Source: Shinella zoogloeoides (GTDB taxonomy: Bacteria > Pseudomonadota > Alphaproteobacteria > Rhizobiales > Rhizobiaceae). Taken from it: a DNA stretch of 64,000 bases. The stretch lies in NCBI RefSeq assembly GCF_003574625.1, contig NZ_QNUJ01000003.1, positions 248,001 to 312,000 of the forward strand, in the 5' to 3' direction. A program made the translations under genes and the position numbers. Below, piece after piece: positions 44,756 through 53,957 of the stretch. The notes beneath the pieces were generated by a model. That model was not told the DNA's origin, searched no databases, and saw nothing but the letters and a program-made list of their open reading frames with translations. The first letter of the stretch is position 1. Each line of letters begins with the position of its first letter.

Positions 44756-46009
44756 ATGACGCGGCATTACTCGGCGCTTTCGCTCTTCAAGGAAGGGCTT
44801 GCCGGCCAGAAAGGCTGGCAGCAGGCGTGGCGCTCGCCCCAGCCGAAGCCGCGCTACGACATCCTCATCATCGGCGGCGGCGGGCATGGGCTGGCGACGG
44901 CCTATTATCTCGCCAAGGTCCACAATATCCGCAATGTCGCGGTCATCGAGAAGGGCTGGCTCGGCGGCGGCAATACGGGGCGCAACACGACGGTCGTTCG
45001 CTCCAACTACTTCTTCCCCGAGAGCACGGCGCTCTATGAAATGGCCCTGAAGCTCTACGAAGGGCTCGGCCGCGACCTCAACTACAATATCATGCTTTCC
45101 CAGCGCGGCATCATCACGCTCGCCCACAGCGAGGCGGAGATGGAGATGGCGGCGCGCACCGTCAATGCCATGCAGATCAACGGCACGGATGCCGAGCTCT
45201 TCGGCATCGAGGACGTGCGACGCGTGCTGCCGCTGCTCGACATGTCGCCCGATGCACGCTACCCGGTCTTCGGCGGCGTCTGGCAGGGCAGGGCCGGCAC
45301 GGCGCGGCACGATGCGGTCGCCTGGGGCTATGCGCGCGCCGCCGACCGGCTGGGCGTCGATATCATCCAGTCCTGCGAGGTCGAGGAATTCCTCATCGAG
45401 GGCGGGCGCTGCCGCGGCGTGAAGACGAGCCGCGGCGAGATCCGCGCCGAGCGGGTCGGCATGGTCGTCGCCGGCCATTCGTCCCACCTTGCGGCCAAGG
45501 CCGGTTTCCGCCTGCCGATCACCTCCTATGCCCTGCAGGCCTGCGTTTCCGAGCCGATCAAGCCGGCGCTCGACACGGTCGTTCTGTCGCCGGCCACCGG
45601 CACCTATGCCAGCCAGTCGGACAAGGGCGAACTCGTCATCGGCGGTGGGCTCGACCGCGTTCCCTCCTACGGCCAGCGCGGCAACCTGCCGATGCTGGAG
45701 ACGGTGATCTCGGGGCTGCTGGAAATGTTCCCGAGCTTCCGGCAATTGCGGTTGATGCGGCAATGGGCCGGCATCGTCGACGTCACGCCGGACTCCTCGC
45801 CGATCCTCGGCGAAAGCCCGCTGCCCGGCCTCTTCCTTAATTGCGGCTGGGGAACGGGCGGCTTCAAGGCGATCCCCGCGGGCGGCACGCTGCTCGCGCA
45901 TCTCCTCGCCACCGGCAAACACCACGACGTCAGCCGCCCCTTCGATCTCGACCGCTTCGCCCGCGGACGGCTGATCGATGAGGCTGCCGGCTCCGGCATC
46001 GCGCATTAG
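44756..46009 (+). CDS. soxB: sarcosine oxidase subunit beta
   Basis: A 417-residue flavoprotein. The FAD-binding DILIIGGGGHGLATAYYLAK segment lies at residues about 34-53. The family-specific segment GGGNTGRNTTVVRSNYF, near residue 80, carries the covalent FMN neighbourhood in characterised enzymes. The C-terminus has LNCGWGTGGFKAIPAGG. With the three following genes it forms the heterotetramer that oxidatively demethylates sarcosine to glycine, passing the methyl group to tetrahydrofolate. It is the first gene of soxBDAG. The two TGTACA sites lie in its promoter region. Confidence 0.95.
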   Translation: MTRHYSALSLFKEGLAGQKGWQQAWRSPQPKPRYDILIIGGGGHGLATAYYLAKVHNIRNVAVIEKGWLGGGNTGRNTTVVRSNYFFPESTALYEMALKLYEGLGRDLNYNIMLSQRGIITLAHSEAEMEMAARTVNAMQINGTDAELFGIEDVRRVLPLLDMSPDARYPVFGGVWQGRAGTARHDAVAWGYARAADRLGVDIIQSCEVEEFLIEGGRCRGVKTSRGEIRAERVGMVVAGHSSHLAAKAGFRLPITSYALQACVSEPIKPALDTVVLSPATGTYASQSDKGELVIGGGLDRVPSYGQRGNLPMLETVISGLLEMFPSFRQLRLMRQWAGIVDVTPDSSPILGESPLPGLFLNCGWGTGGFKAIPAGGTLLAHLLATGKHHDVSRPFDLDRFARGRLIDEAAGSGIAH

Positions 46010-46018
46010 GAGGACCGG

Positions 46019-46303
46019 ATGCAGCTTTTCCCATGCCCCTTCTGCGGGCCACGCTCCGAGACCGAATTCCACTTCGGCGGCGACGCCGGCAACCACCGCC
46101 CGGAAGGTTTTCGCGACGTCACGGATGGCGAATGGACCGCCTATCTTCATGAACGGAACAACCTGCGCGGCGCGGCAAACGAGATCTGGATGCACATGAC
46201 CTGCGGCGAAGTGTTCCGCATGGAGCGCGACACGGTGCACCACGGCATTGCGCGGTCTTTCGCACTGACGGAAGGAGGCGGCGATGACGGCTTGGCGCAC
46301 TGA
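46019..46303 (+). CDS. soxD: sarcosine oxidase subunit delta
   Basis: A 94-residue subunit. The zinc site starts with CPFCGPRSETEFHFGGDAG and includes the later HMTCGEVFRMERDT. The length and the HYERxNLRG-like HERNNLRGAANEIW segment match SoxD. It bridges the other subunits. It lies 9 bases after soxB with AGGAGG upstream and overlaps soxA by 20 bases. Confidence 0.95.
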   Translation: MQLFPCPFCGPRSETEFHFGGDAGNHRPEGFRDVTDGEWTAYLHERNNLRGAANEIWMHMTCGEVFRMERDTVHHGIARSFALTEGGGDDGLAH

Positions 46304-49091
46304 AGGCGGGACGGCCATCGACAGGACGCGGCCGTTGCGCTTCACCTTCGACGGCAGGGTGGTCGAGGGTTTTGCGGGCGATACCGTCGCCTCGGCGCTG
46401 CTGGCGGGCGGTGTTTCCGTCCTCGGCCGCAGCTTCAAGTATCACCGCCCGCGCGGCCTCTGGGGCGCCGGCGTCGAGGAGCCGAACGCACTGGTCGACA
46501 TCGCCGGTGCCATGCCGAACACGCGGGCGACGCAGGTACTGGCTGTCGATGGCCTTGCCGTGCGCAGCGTCAATGCCGATCCGAGCGCCGAGAAGGATCG
46601 CCTTGCCTTCCTCGACGCCTTCTCGCGCTTCATCCCGGCAGCCTTCTACTACAAGACCTTCATGTTCCCCGACTGGCACCTGTTCGAGCCGCGTATCCGG
46701 CAGATGGCCGGCCTCGGGACGCTGGATGCCGGCTTGCGCGAGCCGTCCTTCGCCGAGCAGGTCAACCATCATTGCGACGTGCTGGTGGTCGGCGCCGGGC
46801 CCTCGGGCCTTCTTGCTGCGCGCAAGGCCCTGCGGGCCGGCCGGCGGGTCGTGCTTTGCGACGACGGGCGGCAGGTGGGCGGCAGCCTTCTTCATCGCGC
46901 GGCGACCATCGAGGGCAAGCCGGGGGCGGAGTGGGCTGCGGACGTCGCGGCGGAACTCGTGGAGGCAGGCGCACTGGTGCTGGCAGGAACCACGGCTTTC
47001 GGCATCTACGACCACCGCCTCATCGGCCTCAGCCAGAAGGGCGCGGATGGTGCGCCGGACCGGCTCTGGCGGGTCCGCGCCGGGTCCATCGTGCTCGCCA
47101 CCGGCGCCATCGAACGGCCGCTGCCCTTCGGCAACAACGATCTGCCGGGCATCATGTCGGCGGAGGCCGCGCTCGTCTATCTCCGCCGCTTCGGCGTCGT
47201 CGCCGGGCGGAAGATCGTCGTCGCCACCAACAATGGCCTTGCCTATGAGGCGGCGGAATCGCTGGCGGACGCCGGCGCCGAGGTCACAGTCGTCGACTAT
47301 CGCCCCGATGCCCCGACGTCCGCTGGAATCCGGGTGCTGAAGGGGCTCACCGTCGTCTCTGCGAGCGGCCGCGGCGCTGTCAGTGCCGTCCGGCTTTCCG
47401 ACGGCAGCATGCTGGAGGCGGATGCGGTGCTCGCTTCCGGCGGCTTCACGCCGACCGTGCATCTCTATTGCCAGGCGCAGGGCAAGCTCGACTGGCGCGA
47501 CGACATTCTCGCCTTCGTACCCGGCCGGCCGGTGGAGGGCGTCGAGGTGGTCGGGGCCGCGGCCGGCGATTTCGGCCTTCCGGCAGAGCTTGCGAAGGGG
47601 GCGGCCCGCGATTTCGGCATCGTCGCCGCATGGCCGAAGCCGGGTGCCAAGGAGCGGGTCTGGATCGACCTCCAGAACGACGTCACCGCCAAGGACGTGG
47701 AACTGGCCGTCCGGGAAAACTTCGTCTCCGTCGAGCACCTCAAGCGCTATACCACGCTCGGCATGGCGACCGACCAGGGCAAGACCTCGAATGTCAACGG
47801 CCTCGCGCTGATGGCCGAGATCACCGGCCGCCGTATTCCCGAAGTCGGCACGACGACCTATCGCCCGCCCTTCACCCCGGTTCCGCTCGCCTCCTTCGCG
47901 GGCGCCCGGTCCGGCACGCTCATGAATCCGCTGCGCCGCCTGCCGCTCGAAAGGGAGCATCGGGCGGATGGCGCCGTCTTCCGCGAATATGGCGGCTGGC
48001 TGCGGCCGGCCTATTATGGCGAAGGCCCCGCAGAAGCCCGCATCCAGGCCGAGGCCATGGCTGCACGCAAGGGCATTGCGCTCTTCGACGGCTCTCCCCT
48101 CGGCAAGATCGAGGTCATCGGCCCGGATGCCGCGCCCTTCCTCGACTTCATCTATTACAACACCGTCTCGACGCTTGCGCCCGGCCGTTGCCGCTACGGC
48201 TTCATCCTCAGCGAGGCAGGCAATATCTATGACGACGGCGTGCTGGTGCGCCTCGACGAGAACCGTTTCATCGTCTCCTGCTCCTCCTCCCATGTGGCGG
48301 GCGTGCACGCCCTGCTGGAGGAATGGCGGCAGGATCGTTTCGACCGCAGCCGCATCTTCATCCACAATGCGACAGCGGAAATGGCAACGCTGACGGTGTC
48401 CGGCCGCGAAGCGCCGGCGCTGATCGCCGCGCTCGGCCTGAATGCGGCACTCGACGATGCGGCCCTGCCGCATATGGCCGTCGTCTCCGGCGCTTTCGAA
48501 GGAGCCCCGGTGCGGATCGCCCGCGTCAGCTTCACCGGCGAACGGTCCTACGAGATCTCCGTTCCGGCCGACCATGCCGCCGCGCTCTGGTCGCGGCTGC
48601 GGCGCGAGGGCGAGGCTTACGGCGCGACGCTGCTCGGCCTCGAAGCGCTCATGATCCTGCGCGCGGAAAAGGGCTATGTCGTCATCGGCAAGGATACGGA
48701 CGGAACGAGCCGGCCGATGGATTTCGGCCTTGCCGCGCCGCTGGAAAGAAAAAAGGTCGAGTTCATCGGCCGCCGCTCGCTGATCACCGAGGATGCCGCG
48801 CGGGCCGATCGCCGGCAGTTCGTCGGGCTCGAGGCGGTGGACGGCAAGGGCGCGCTGCCGACCGGCGCGCACGGTACCGAGCGGGCGTCGGGCAGCCGGC
48901 GCAGCACGGGCTATGTCACGTCGAGCTATTTCAGCCCCGCGCTCCAGCGGCCGATCGCGCTCGGCCTCATCGAGCGCGGCCTTTCGCGCATGGGCGACGT
49001 CATCGAATTGCAGCATCTGAAGGGGGTGCGGCACGCCCGCATCGTCGCGCCCTGCGCCTTCGATCCGGAAGGAGGCCGCCTCCATGCTTGA
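46284..49091 (+). CDS. soxA: sarcosine oxidase subunit alpha
   Basis: A 935-residue subunit. It opens with a ferredoxin-like region (residues about 15-110, with DTVASALLAGGVSVLGRSFKYHRPRG), then an NAD(P)-binding domain with VLVVGAGPSGLLAARKALRAG (about 170-190). A C-terminal aminomethyltransferase-like domain (about 560-935) binds folate. The subunit binds NAD and takes part in transfer of the methylene group to tetrahydrofolate. It overlaps soxD by 20 and soxG by 8 bases. Slightly shorter than many SoxA chains, but no domain appears missing. Confidence 0.95.
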   Translation: MTAWRTEGGTAIDRTRPLRFTFDGRVVEGFAGDTVASALLAGGVSVLGRSFKYHRPRGLWGAGVEEPNALVDIAGAMPNTRATQVLAVDGLAVRSVNADPSAEKDRLAFLDAFSRFIPAAFYYKTFMFPDWHLFEPRIRQMAGLGTLDAGLREPSFAEQVNHHCDVLVVGAGPSGLLAARKALRAGRRVVLCDDGRQVGGSLLHRAATIEGKPGAEWAADVAAELVEAGALVLAGTTAFGIYDHRLIGLSQKGADGAPDRLWRVRAGSIVLATGAIERPLPFGNNDLPGIMSAEAALVYLRRFGVVAGRKIVVATNNGLAYEAAESLADAGAEVTVVDYRPDAPTSAGIRVLKGLTVVSASGRGAVSAVRLSDGSMLEADAVLASGGFTPTVHLYCQAQGKLDWRDDILAFVPGRPVEGVEVVGAAAGDFGLPAELAKGAARDFGIVAAWPKPGAKERVWIDLQNDVTAKDVELAVRENFVSVEHLKRYTTLGMATDQGKTSNVNGLALMAEITGRRIPEVGTTTYRPPFTPVPLASFAGARSGTLMNPLRRLPLEREHRADGAVFREYGGWLRPAYYGEGPAEARIQAEAMAARKGIALFDGSPLGKIEVIGPDAAPFLDFIYYNTVSTLAPGRCRYGFILSEAGNIYDDGVLVRLDENRFIVSCSSSHVAGVHALLEEWRQDRFDRSRIFIHNATAEMATLTVSGREAPALIAALGLNAALDDAALPHMAVVSGAFEGAPVRIARVSFTGERSYEISVPADHAAALWSRLRREGEAYGATLLGLEALMILRAEKGYVVIGKDTDGTSRPMDFGLAAPLERKKVEFIGRRSLITEDAARADRRQFVGLEAVDGKGALPTGAHGTERASGSRRSTGYVTSSYFSPALQRPIALGLIERGLSRMGDVIELQHLKGVRHARIVAPCAFDPEGGRLHA

Positions 49092-49626
49092 CAATTCCCG
49101 CAAATGGCGGCCGGAACCCGACTGGGCGGGAGCGCTGCTCGCCGCACCGTCGCTTGGCATCCGTGCCGTCACCGGCCTGCCGCAGCATCTTGTCAGCGGC
49201 AATATCGAGCGCTTTCTCGCCCGGCACGGCCTTGGCACCGACATCGGCGCCTTCGGGCTCGCCTCCGGCGAACGATATGCAGTGCGCGTTGCCCGCGACC
49301 GACTGCTTGCCGTGGGCGTTCCGGCATCCGAATGCCCGGTCGGATGGCACGATGAGGGCTATGCCGTGACGGCGGTCGGCTCGGCACTGCGCGTCCTCGA
49401 AGCGCGCGGGCAGGGTGTCCGTGACCTCATCGCCCGCGCGACGGCTGTCGATCCCGATAATGGCGGCCCCTGTGCGGCCTTGCAGTTTTGCGGCCTGACA
49501 TGCAGTGTCTATTTCCACGGGGATGTGCAGACATTGCGCATCCACGTGGACCGGGGACTTGCCGCTTATCTATGGGAATGGATGGAACGCCAGCCGCTGC
49601 TTTCGAGCAGGGCCGGCGGGGGCTGA
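49084..49626 (+). CDS. soxG: sarcosine oxidase subunit gamma
   Basis: A 180-residue subunit of the sarcosine oxidase heterotetramer. It matches SoxG by size, position and the segments LGTDIGAFGLASGE and ARATAVDPDNGGPCAALQFCGLTCSVYFHGD. It overlaps soxA by 8 bases and closes the soxBDAG order found in rhizobia. It has no catalytic motif and is thought to act structurally. Confidence 0.92.
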   Translation: MLDNSRKWRPEPDWAGALLAAPSLGIRAVTGLPQHLVSGNIERFLARHGLGTDIGAFGLASGERYAVRVARDRLLAVGVPASECPVGWHDEGYAVTAVGSALRVLEARGQGVRDLIARATAVDPDNGGPCAALQFCGLTCSVYFHGDVQTLRIHVDRGLAAYLWEWMERQPLLSSRAGGG

Positions 49627-49690
49627 GGAGAACCCGGTTTCGAACAAGAACGACCCGCAATGGTGCGGGCGCAAAGGGGAGTTGAACTAT

Positions 49691-50806
49691 ATGAAAAGCA
49701 TTCTGATCCTCGGCACGGCCCTCGGCCTCGTCATGGCAACGGCCGCGCGGGCGGATGACCTGACCATCGCCGTGGCCGGCCCCATGACCGGGCCGCTCGC
49801 CACGATCGGCGACCAGTTCAAGCAGGGCGCGCAGGCTGCTGCCGACGCCATCAACGGCAAGGGCGGTGTGCTCGGCCGCCAGATCAAGCTGCAGTTCGAG
49901 GACGACCAGTGCGACCCGAAGCAGGCGGTCTCCGTGGCCAACCGCATCACGGCCGCCGGCATCGGCTTCGTCGACGGCCACGCCTGCTCGGGCTCGAGCA
50001 TTCCGGCCTCCGCCGTCTATGCCGAAAACGGCACGCTGATGATGAGCCCCGCTTCCTCCAACCCGGTCATGACGGACGATGCCGCCGCCAAGGGCTGGAC
50101 CAACATCATGCGTCTCTACACCCGCGACGATGCCCAGGGCGCCTTCATCGGCCCGTGGATCGCCCAGCAATATGCCGGCAAGAACGTCGCCGTCCTGCAT
50201 GACAAGACGGCCTACGGCCAGGGCGTCGCCGACGCCGTGCGCGCTACCATGAACGAGAAGGGCCTCAAGGAAGTTCTCGCCGAAGGCATCAATCCGGGCG
50301 AGAAGGACTACAATGCGCTGGTGACGAAGCTGAAGGACGCCAAGGTCGATGTCGTCTATTTCGGCGGCTATCACCCGGAAGCCGGCCTCATGCTGCGCCA
50401 GGCGGCCGAGCAGAACTACAAGTTCCAGCTCATCATGCCCGATTCCATCGCTTCGCCCGAATTCTGGCAAGTCGCGGGCCCGGCCGGCGAAGGCACGCTC
50501 TTCGTCTTCCCGTCCGATCCGCAGGCCAAGCCCGAAGCGAAGGAAGCCGTCGAGAAGATCAAGTCCGGCGGCTTCAAGCCGGAAGGCTTCACGCTCTTCT
50601 CCTACGCCGTCATCCAGGCCTTTGCGCAGGGCATCGAGCGCGCCGGTTCGGACGATCCGACGAAGGTTGCCGAGGCGCTGAAGAACGGCCAGTCGATCGA
50701 CACCGTCGTCGGCACCGTCACCTTCGACGAGAAGGGCGACCTGAAGAACGCCAGCTACGACATCAACCGCTGGAGCAACGGCGCCTACGCCCCGATCGCC
50801 CAGTAA
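49691..50806 (+). CDS. LivJ-type ABC transporter substrate-binding protein
   Basis: A 371-residue periplasmic protein of the branched-chain amino acid family. Signal peptide residues 1-22 (ends AARADD). The core begins LTIAVAGPMTGPLATIGDQFKQGAQ and includes GHACSGSSIPASAVYAENG. It lies 64 bases after soxG, with AAGGGGAG about 9 bases upstream, but no permease or ATPase gene accompanies it. It may share a transporter encoded elsewhere, or supply the sox pathway or the neighbouring dad genes with substrate. The terminator immediately downstream ends the transcript. Confidence 0.88.
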   Translation: MKSILILGTALGLVMATAARADDLTIAVAGPMTGPLATIGDQFKQGAQAAADAINGKGGVLGRQIKLQFEDDQCDPKQAVSVANRITAAGIGFVDGHACSGSSIPASAVYAENGTLMMSPASSNPVMTDDAAAKGWTNIMRLYTRDDAQGAFIGPWIAQQYAGKNVAVLHDKTAYGQGVADAVRATMNEKGLKEVLAEGINPGEKDYNALVTKLKDAKVDVVYFGGYHPEAGLMLRQAAEQNYKFQLIMPDSIASPEFWQVAGPAGEGTLFVFPSDPQAKPEAKEAVEKIKSGGFKPEGFTLFSYAVIQAFAQGIERAGSDDPTKVAEALKNGQSIDTVVGTVTFDEKGDLKNASYDINRWSNGAYAPIAQ

Positions 50807-50818
50807 GCCTGCAAACAG

Positions 50819-50849
50819 AAAGGGCGGGAACTCGGGTTCCCGCCCTTTT
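50819..50849 (+). terminator. intrinsic terminator after the LivJ-type gene
   Basis: An 11-bp GC-rich stem, AGGGCGGGAAC (50821-50831) with GTTCCCGCCCT (50836-50846), has a 4-base loop and continues into A-T pairs, giving TTTTC on the plus strand. It may serve the opposite dadA transcript too, since A residues precede the stem. Confidence 0.9.
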
Positions 50850-50882
50850 CACATGGAGCGGCCGAAAGGCCGCTTTTTCATT

Positions 50883-52133
50883 TCAGGCGTAGCGGGCGAT
50901 CGCGAGGTCCGTTGCGTCGATGTCCGGCTTCTTGCCCGAGACGAGGTCGGCGATGACGCGGGCGGAGCCGGAGCTCATCGTCCAGCCGAGCGTGCCGTGG
51001 CCGGTATTGAGGAAGAGGCCGGCGATCTTCGTCGGACCGATGACCGGCGTTCCGTCCGGCGTCATCGGGCGCAGGCCGGACCAGAAGCTGGCCTTGGAAA
51101 TGTCGCCGCCGGGGAAGAGATCGGTGACGGAGTGCTGCAGCGTGAGGCGACGCGGCTCGCCGAGATCGTTGGTATAGCCAGAGATTTCCGCCATGCCGCC
51201 GACGCGGATGCGGTCGCCGAGGCGGGTGATGGCGATCTTGAAGGTCTCGTCCATGACGGTCGATTCCGGCGCGCGCGAGGCATCGACGATCGGGATCGTC
51301 AGCGAGTAGCCCTTGACCGGATAGACCGGCAGGTGGATGTCGTGCGGCTTGACGAGGAGCGGCGAGAAGCTGCCGAGCGCCACGACGACGGCGTCGGCCT
51401 CCAGCCTGCCATGCGCGGTGATGACGCCGCGCACACGGCCGCCCTCCACATCGAGCCCGCGGATGATGCTGCCATAGTTGAAGCGCACGCCGAGCGCCTC
51501 GGCCTTCGCGGCCAGCGCATTGGAGAACTTGAAGCAGTCGCCGGTCTCGTCCTTGGGCGTCAGCAGGCCGCCCACGATCTTCTCGCGCACGTGCCTCAGC
51601 GCCGGCTCGACGCGGATGCAGCCCTCGGGATCGAGCACTTCATAGGGAATGCCGTCGGCGGCGAGCGCCTTGACGTCCTTGGCCGAGGCGTCGAGCTGCG
51701 CCTGGGTACGGAAGAGCTGCAAGGTGCCCTGCATGCGCTCGTCATAGGCGATGCCCGTTTCCTCGCGCAGCGCGGCGATGGAGATGCGGCTGTAATCGGC
51801 GAGGCGCAGCATGCGGCTCTTGTTGATGGCGTAGCGGCCGGAGGTGCAGTTGCGGAGCATCTTCACCATCCAGGACAGCATGGCGCCATCGACCTTGGGG
51901 CGAAGGATCAGTGGGGCATGCTCCATGAACAGCCATTTCAGCGCCTTCATCGGAATGCCGGGCGCGGCCCAGGGCGAGCAATAGCCGAAGGAGACCTCGC
52001 CGGCATTGGCGAAACTGGTCTCCAGCGCCGGGCCGGGCTGGCGGTCGACGACCGTGACCTCATGCCCCGCCTTGGCAAGCTGGTAGGCCGACGTGACGCC
52101 GACGATGCCGGCGCCGAGAACGATGACTTTCAT
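50883..52133 (-). CDS. dadA: D-amino acid dehydrogenase small subunit
   Basis: A 416-residue membrane-associated flavoprotein, the usual DadA length. The FAD motif is [22 protein letters not shown] (visible from residue 2), followed by [22 protein letters not shown], which is typical of DadA. The C-terminus has [14 protein letters not shown]. It oxidises D-alanine and other D-amino acids to oxo acids. The start at 52133 has TGAGGA upstream; a longer frame would add 14 residues. It lies 82 bases after alr on the same strand, with the Lrp regulator divergent beyond. Confidence 0.95.
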   Translation of the reverse strand: MKVIVLGAGIVGVTSAYQLAKAGHEVTVVDRQPGPALETSFANAGEVSFGYCSPWAAPGIPMKALKWLFMEHAPLILRPKVDGAMLSWMVKMLRNCTSGRYAINKSRMLRLADYSRISIAALREETGIAYDERMQGTLQLFRTQAQLDASAKDVKALAADGIPYEVLDPEGCIRVEPALRHVREKIVGGLLTPKDETGDCFKFSNALAAKAEALGVRFNYGSIIRGLDVEGGRVRGVITAHGRLEADAVVVALGSFSPLLVKPHDIHLPVYPVKGYSLTIPIVDASRAPESTVMDETFKIAITRLGDRIRVGGMAEISGYTNDLGEPRRLTLQHSVTDLFPGGDISKASFWSGLRPMTPDGTPVIGPTKIAGLFLNTGHGTLGWTMSSGSARVIADLVSGKKPDIDATDLAIARYA

Positions 52134-52215
52134 GGTATCCTCATTGGAAAGAAAAGCTTTGTCTTTTGTTTTCAAGGCAGTCGCGGAAACGGCGGATGTT
52201 TTCCGCGAACCTGCC

Positions 52216-53349
52216 CTAGCGGTATTGCCGCTCGTATCGGTGGCCGAGACTGGTCAGGATCTCGTAGGCAATGGTGCCGGAATCGCGCGCCACGTCCTCC
52301 AGCGTCTGGTGCGGGCCCAGCACTTCCACGAGGCTGCCGAGCTTGAGGCGTCCTTCCGGCAGGGCGGAGACGTCAATGGTGATGCTGTCCATCGAGACGC
52401 GGCCGACGATGGGCAGGCGTACGCCATCGCAGAAGACGGCGCCGCGGTCCGAAAGGCTGCGCAGCATGCCGTCGGCATAGCCGGCCGCGATGGTGGCAAG
52501 GCGGGTGGGGCCAGTCGTGACATGCGTGCCGCTGTAGCCGACGCGCGTGCCGGCGGGCACGGTGCGCGTCTGCACCACGGCGATGTCGAGACGCACGACG
52601 GGCTCCATCGGATTGGCGCGTCCTGCCGTCGGCGCGCCGCCGTAAAGCGCGATGCCGGGACGGGCGACCACGCCGTGATAGGTCTTGCCGAGGAAGACAC
52701 CGCCGGAATTGGCGAAGCAGACGGGAAACTGCGGGAAGTCCGCTGCGACGCGCTCCATCTCGGCAAGCTGGTCGCCGTTCTGCTCGCTGTCCGCATCGTC
52801 GGCGGAGGCAAGGTGGCTCATGACGAAGAGAATGTCGATTCCGCCTTCAGACTTCACCAGTTCGGCAAGCGCGGCCCGCTCTTCCGGCGGCACGCCGAGG
52901 CGCGACATGCCGGTGTCGAATTGCAGGACCGCCGGCAGCCTGCGGGCGAGCATCCGGGCGGCATCCGCCCATTGCTGCCACTGCGCCAGCGAGTTGATGA
53001 CCGGCACGATACCGTCCCGCGCGGCGGGGAATTCATTGCCGGGCTGCAGGCCGTTCAGCACGAAGACGGTCGCGTCGGCGGCAAGCAACGGACGCAGGGC
53101 GAGGGCCTCGACGAATTGCGCGACGAAGAAATCGCGGCAGCCATGGGCATAGAGCCTTTCGGCGACCCGGGCGGCGCCGAGTCCATAGGCATCGGCCTTG
53201 ACGACGGCGGCGGCACGTGCCGGCGCGACCTCGGCACAGAGCCGTTCATAGTTGCGGGCAAGGGCCGCCAGATCGATGGTCAGGTAGCCCGATGCGCCAC
53301 CGGCGCCGGCCGCTTCGCTCTGCCTGTCTGTTCTCGTCACGCCGTCCAT
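52216..53349 (-). CDS. dadX: alanine racemase, catabolic
   Basis: A 377-residue PLP racemase. The Schiff-base lysine is in [14 protein letters not shown] (K50). The second catalytic residue, Tyr, is in [11 protein letters not shown]. The start has GGGAGG 6 bases upstream. Its place beside dadA and a divergent Lrp regulator identifies it as the inducible catabolic racemase rather than the cell-wall Alr; the two cannot be separated by sequence alone. It feeds D-alanine to DadA. Confidence 0.9.
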   Translation of the reverse strand: MDGVTRTDRQSEAAGAGGASGYLTIDLAALARNYERLCAEVAPARAAAVVKADAYGLGAARVAERLYAHGCRDFFVAQFVEALALRPLLAADATVFVLNGLQPGNEFPAARDGIVPVINSLAQWQQWADAARMLARRLPAVLQFDTGMSRLGVPPEERAALAELVKSEGGIDILFVMSHLASADDADSEQNGDQLAEMERVAADFPQFPVCFANSGGVFLGKTYHGVVARPGIALYGGAPTAGRANPMEPVVRLDIAVVQTRTVPAGTRVGYSGTHVTTGPTRLATIAAGYADGMLRSLSDRGAVFCDGVRLPIVGRVSMDSITIDVSALPEGRLKLGSLVEVLGPHQTLEDVARDSGTIAYEILTSLGHRYERQYR

Positions 53350-53474
53350 GTCCAGCCTCCCGCATTACGCGCAGCCTAGTGAAACGATCGTGAAATTGCC
53401 GACGAAACAGCGCTTGATTGTTGTGTGCGGCTATGATTTTTGAAAGAAACGACGACGGTTTGGAATGATATGCA
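53350..53474. promoter_or_regulatory. divergent promoter region of dadX-dadA and the Lrp regulator
   Basis: A 125-base AT-richer gap. On the plus strand TTGAAA (53440-53445) precedes AATGAT (53464-53469) with 18-base spacing, a plausible promoter for the regulator, though its transcript leader would be very short. No clear box is seen for the minus direction. Lrp proteins bind degenerate AT-rich sites, which this gap could supply. Confidence 0.35.
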
Positions 53475-53948
53475 ATGACCGCTCTCGATGCCATAGACCG
53501 CAACATCCTGCGCCTTCTGCGCCTCGATGCACGCATGAGCAATGCGCGGCTGGCGGCCGAGGTGGGCCTGTCTCCCTCGGCCTGTCTCAGGCGCATCAAG
53601 CTGATGGAACAGGCGGGCGTCATCCGCGGCTATACCGCGCTGGTGGATGCCTCGAATGCGGAATCGACCATCGCGGTCATCATCAACATCACGCTGGAAC
53701 GCCAGACGGAGGACCACCTCGACCGTTTCGAGGCGGCCGTGCGAAAACACCCGGAAATCCGCGAATGCTTCCTGATGACGGGCGGCTCGGATTACCTGCT
53801 GCGCGTCGAGGTCGCCAATGCCGGCGAATTCGAGCGCATCCACAAGGAAATCCTCTCGGCAATGCCCGGCGTCTCGCGGATCCATTCGAGCTTCGCGATC
53901 CGCAACGTGCTGGCGACGAAGCCGAGAGGACGGACGAAGCGCGCCTGA
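53475..53948 (+). CDS. dadR: Lrp/AsnC-family regulator of the dad locus
   Basis: A 157-residue regulator. The helix-turn-helix is in NARLAAEVGLSPSACLRRIKLMEQAG (residues about 25-50), and the RAM domain contains IRECFLMTGGSDYLLRVEV. It is divergent from dadX-dadA, the arrangement of the dadR activator in rhizobia and pseudomonads, which responds to alanine. It converges with the decarboxylase gene after a 9-base gap. Confidence 0.85.
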   Translation: MTALDAIDRNILRLLRLDARMSNARLAAEVGLSPSACLRRIKLMEQAGVIRGYTALVDASNAESTIAVIINITLERQTEDHLDRFEAAVRKHPEIRECFLMTGGSDYLLRVEVANAGEFERIHKEILSAMPGVSRIHSSFAIRNVLATKPRGRTKRA

Positions 53949-53957
53949 CGCTGTCGC

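Noticed and set aside
46119-49244. A 1041-codon open frame on the minus strand opposite soxA
   Set aside because: Antisense shadow of the clear sarcosine oxidase alpha subunit; low-complexity composition and no ribosome site.
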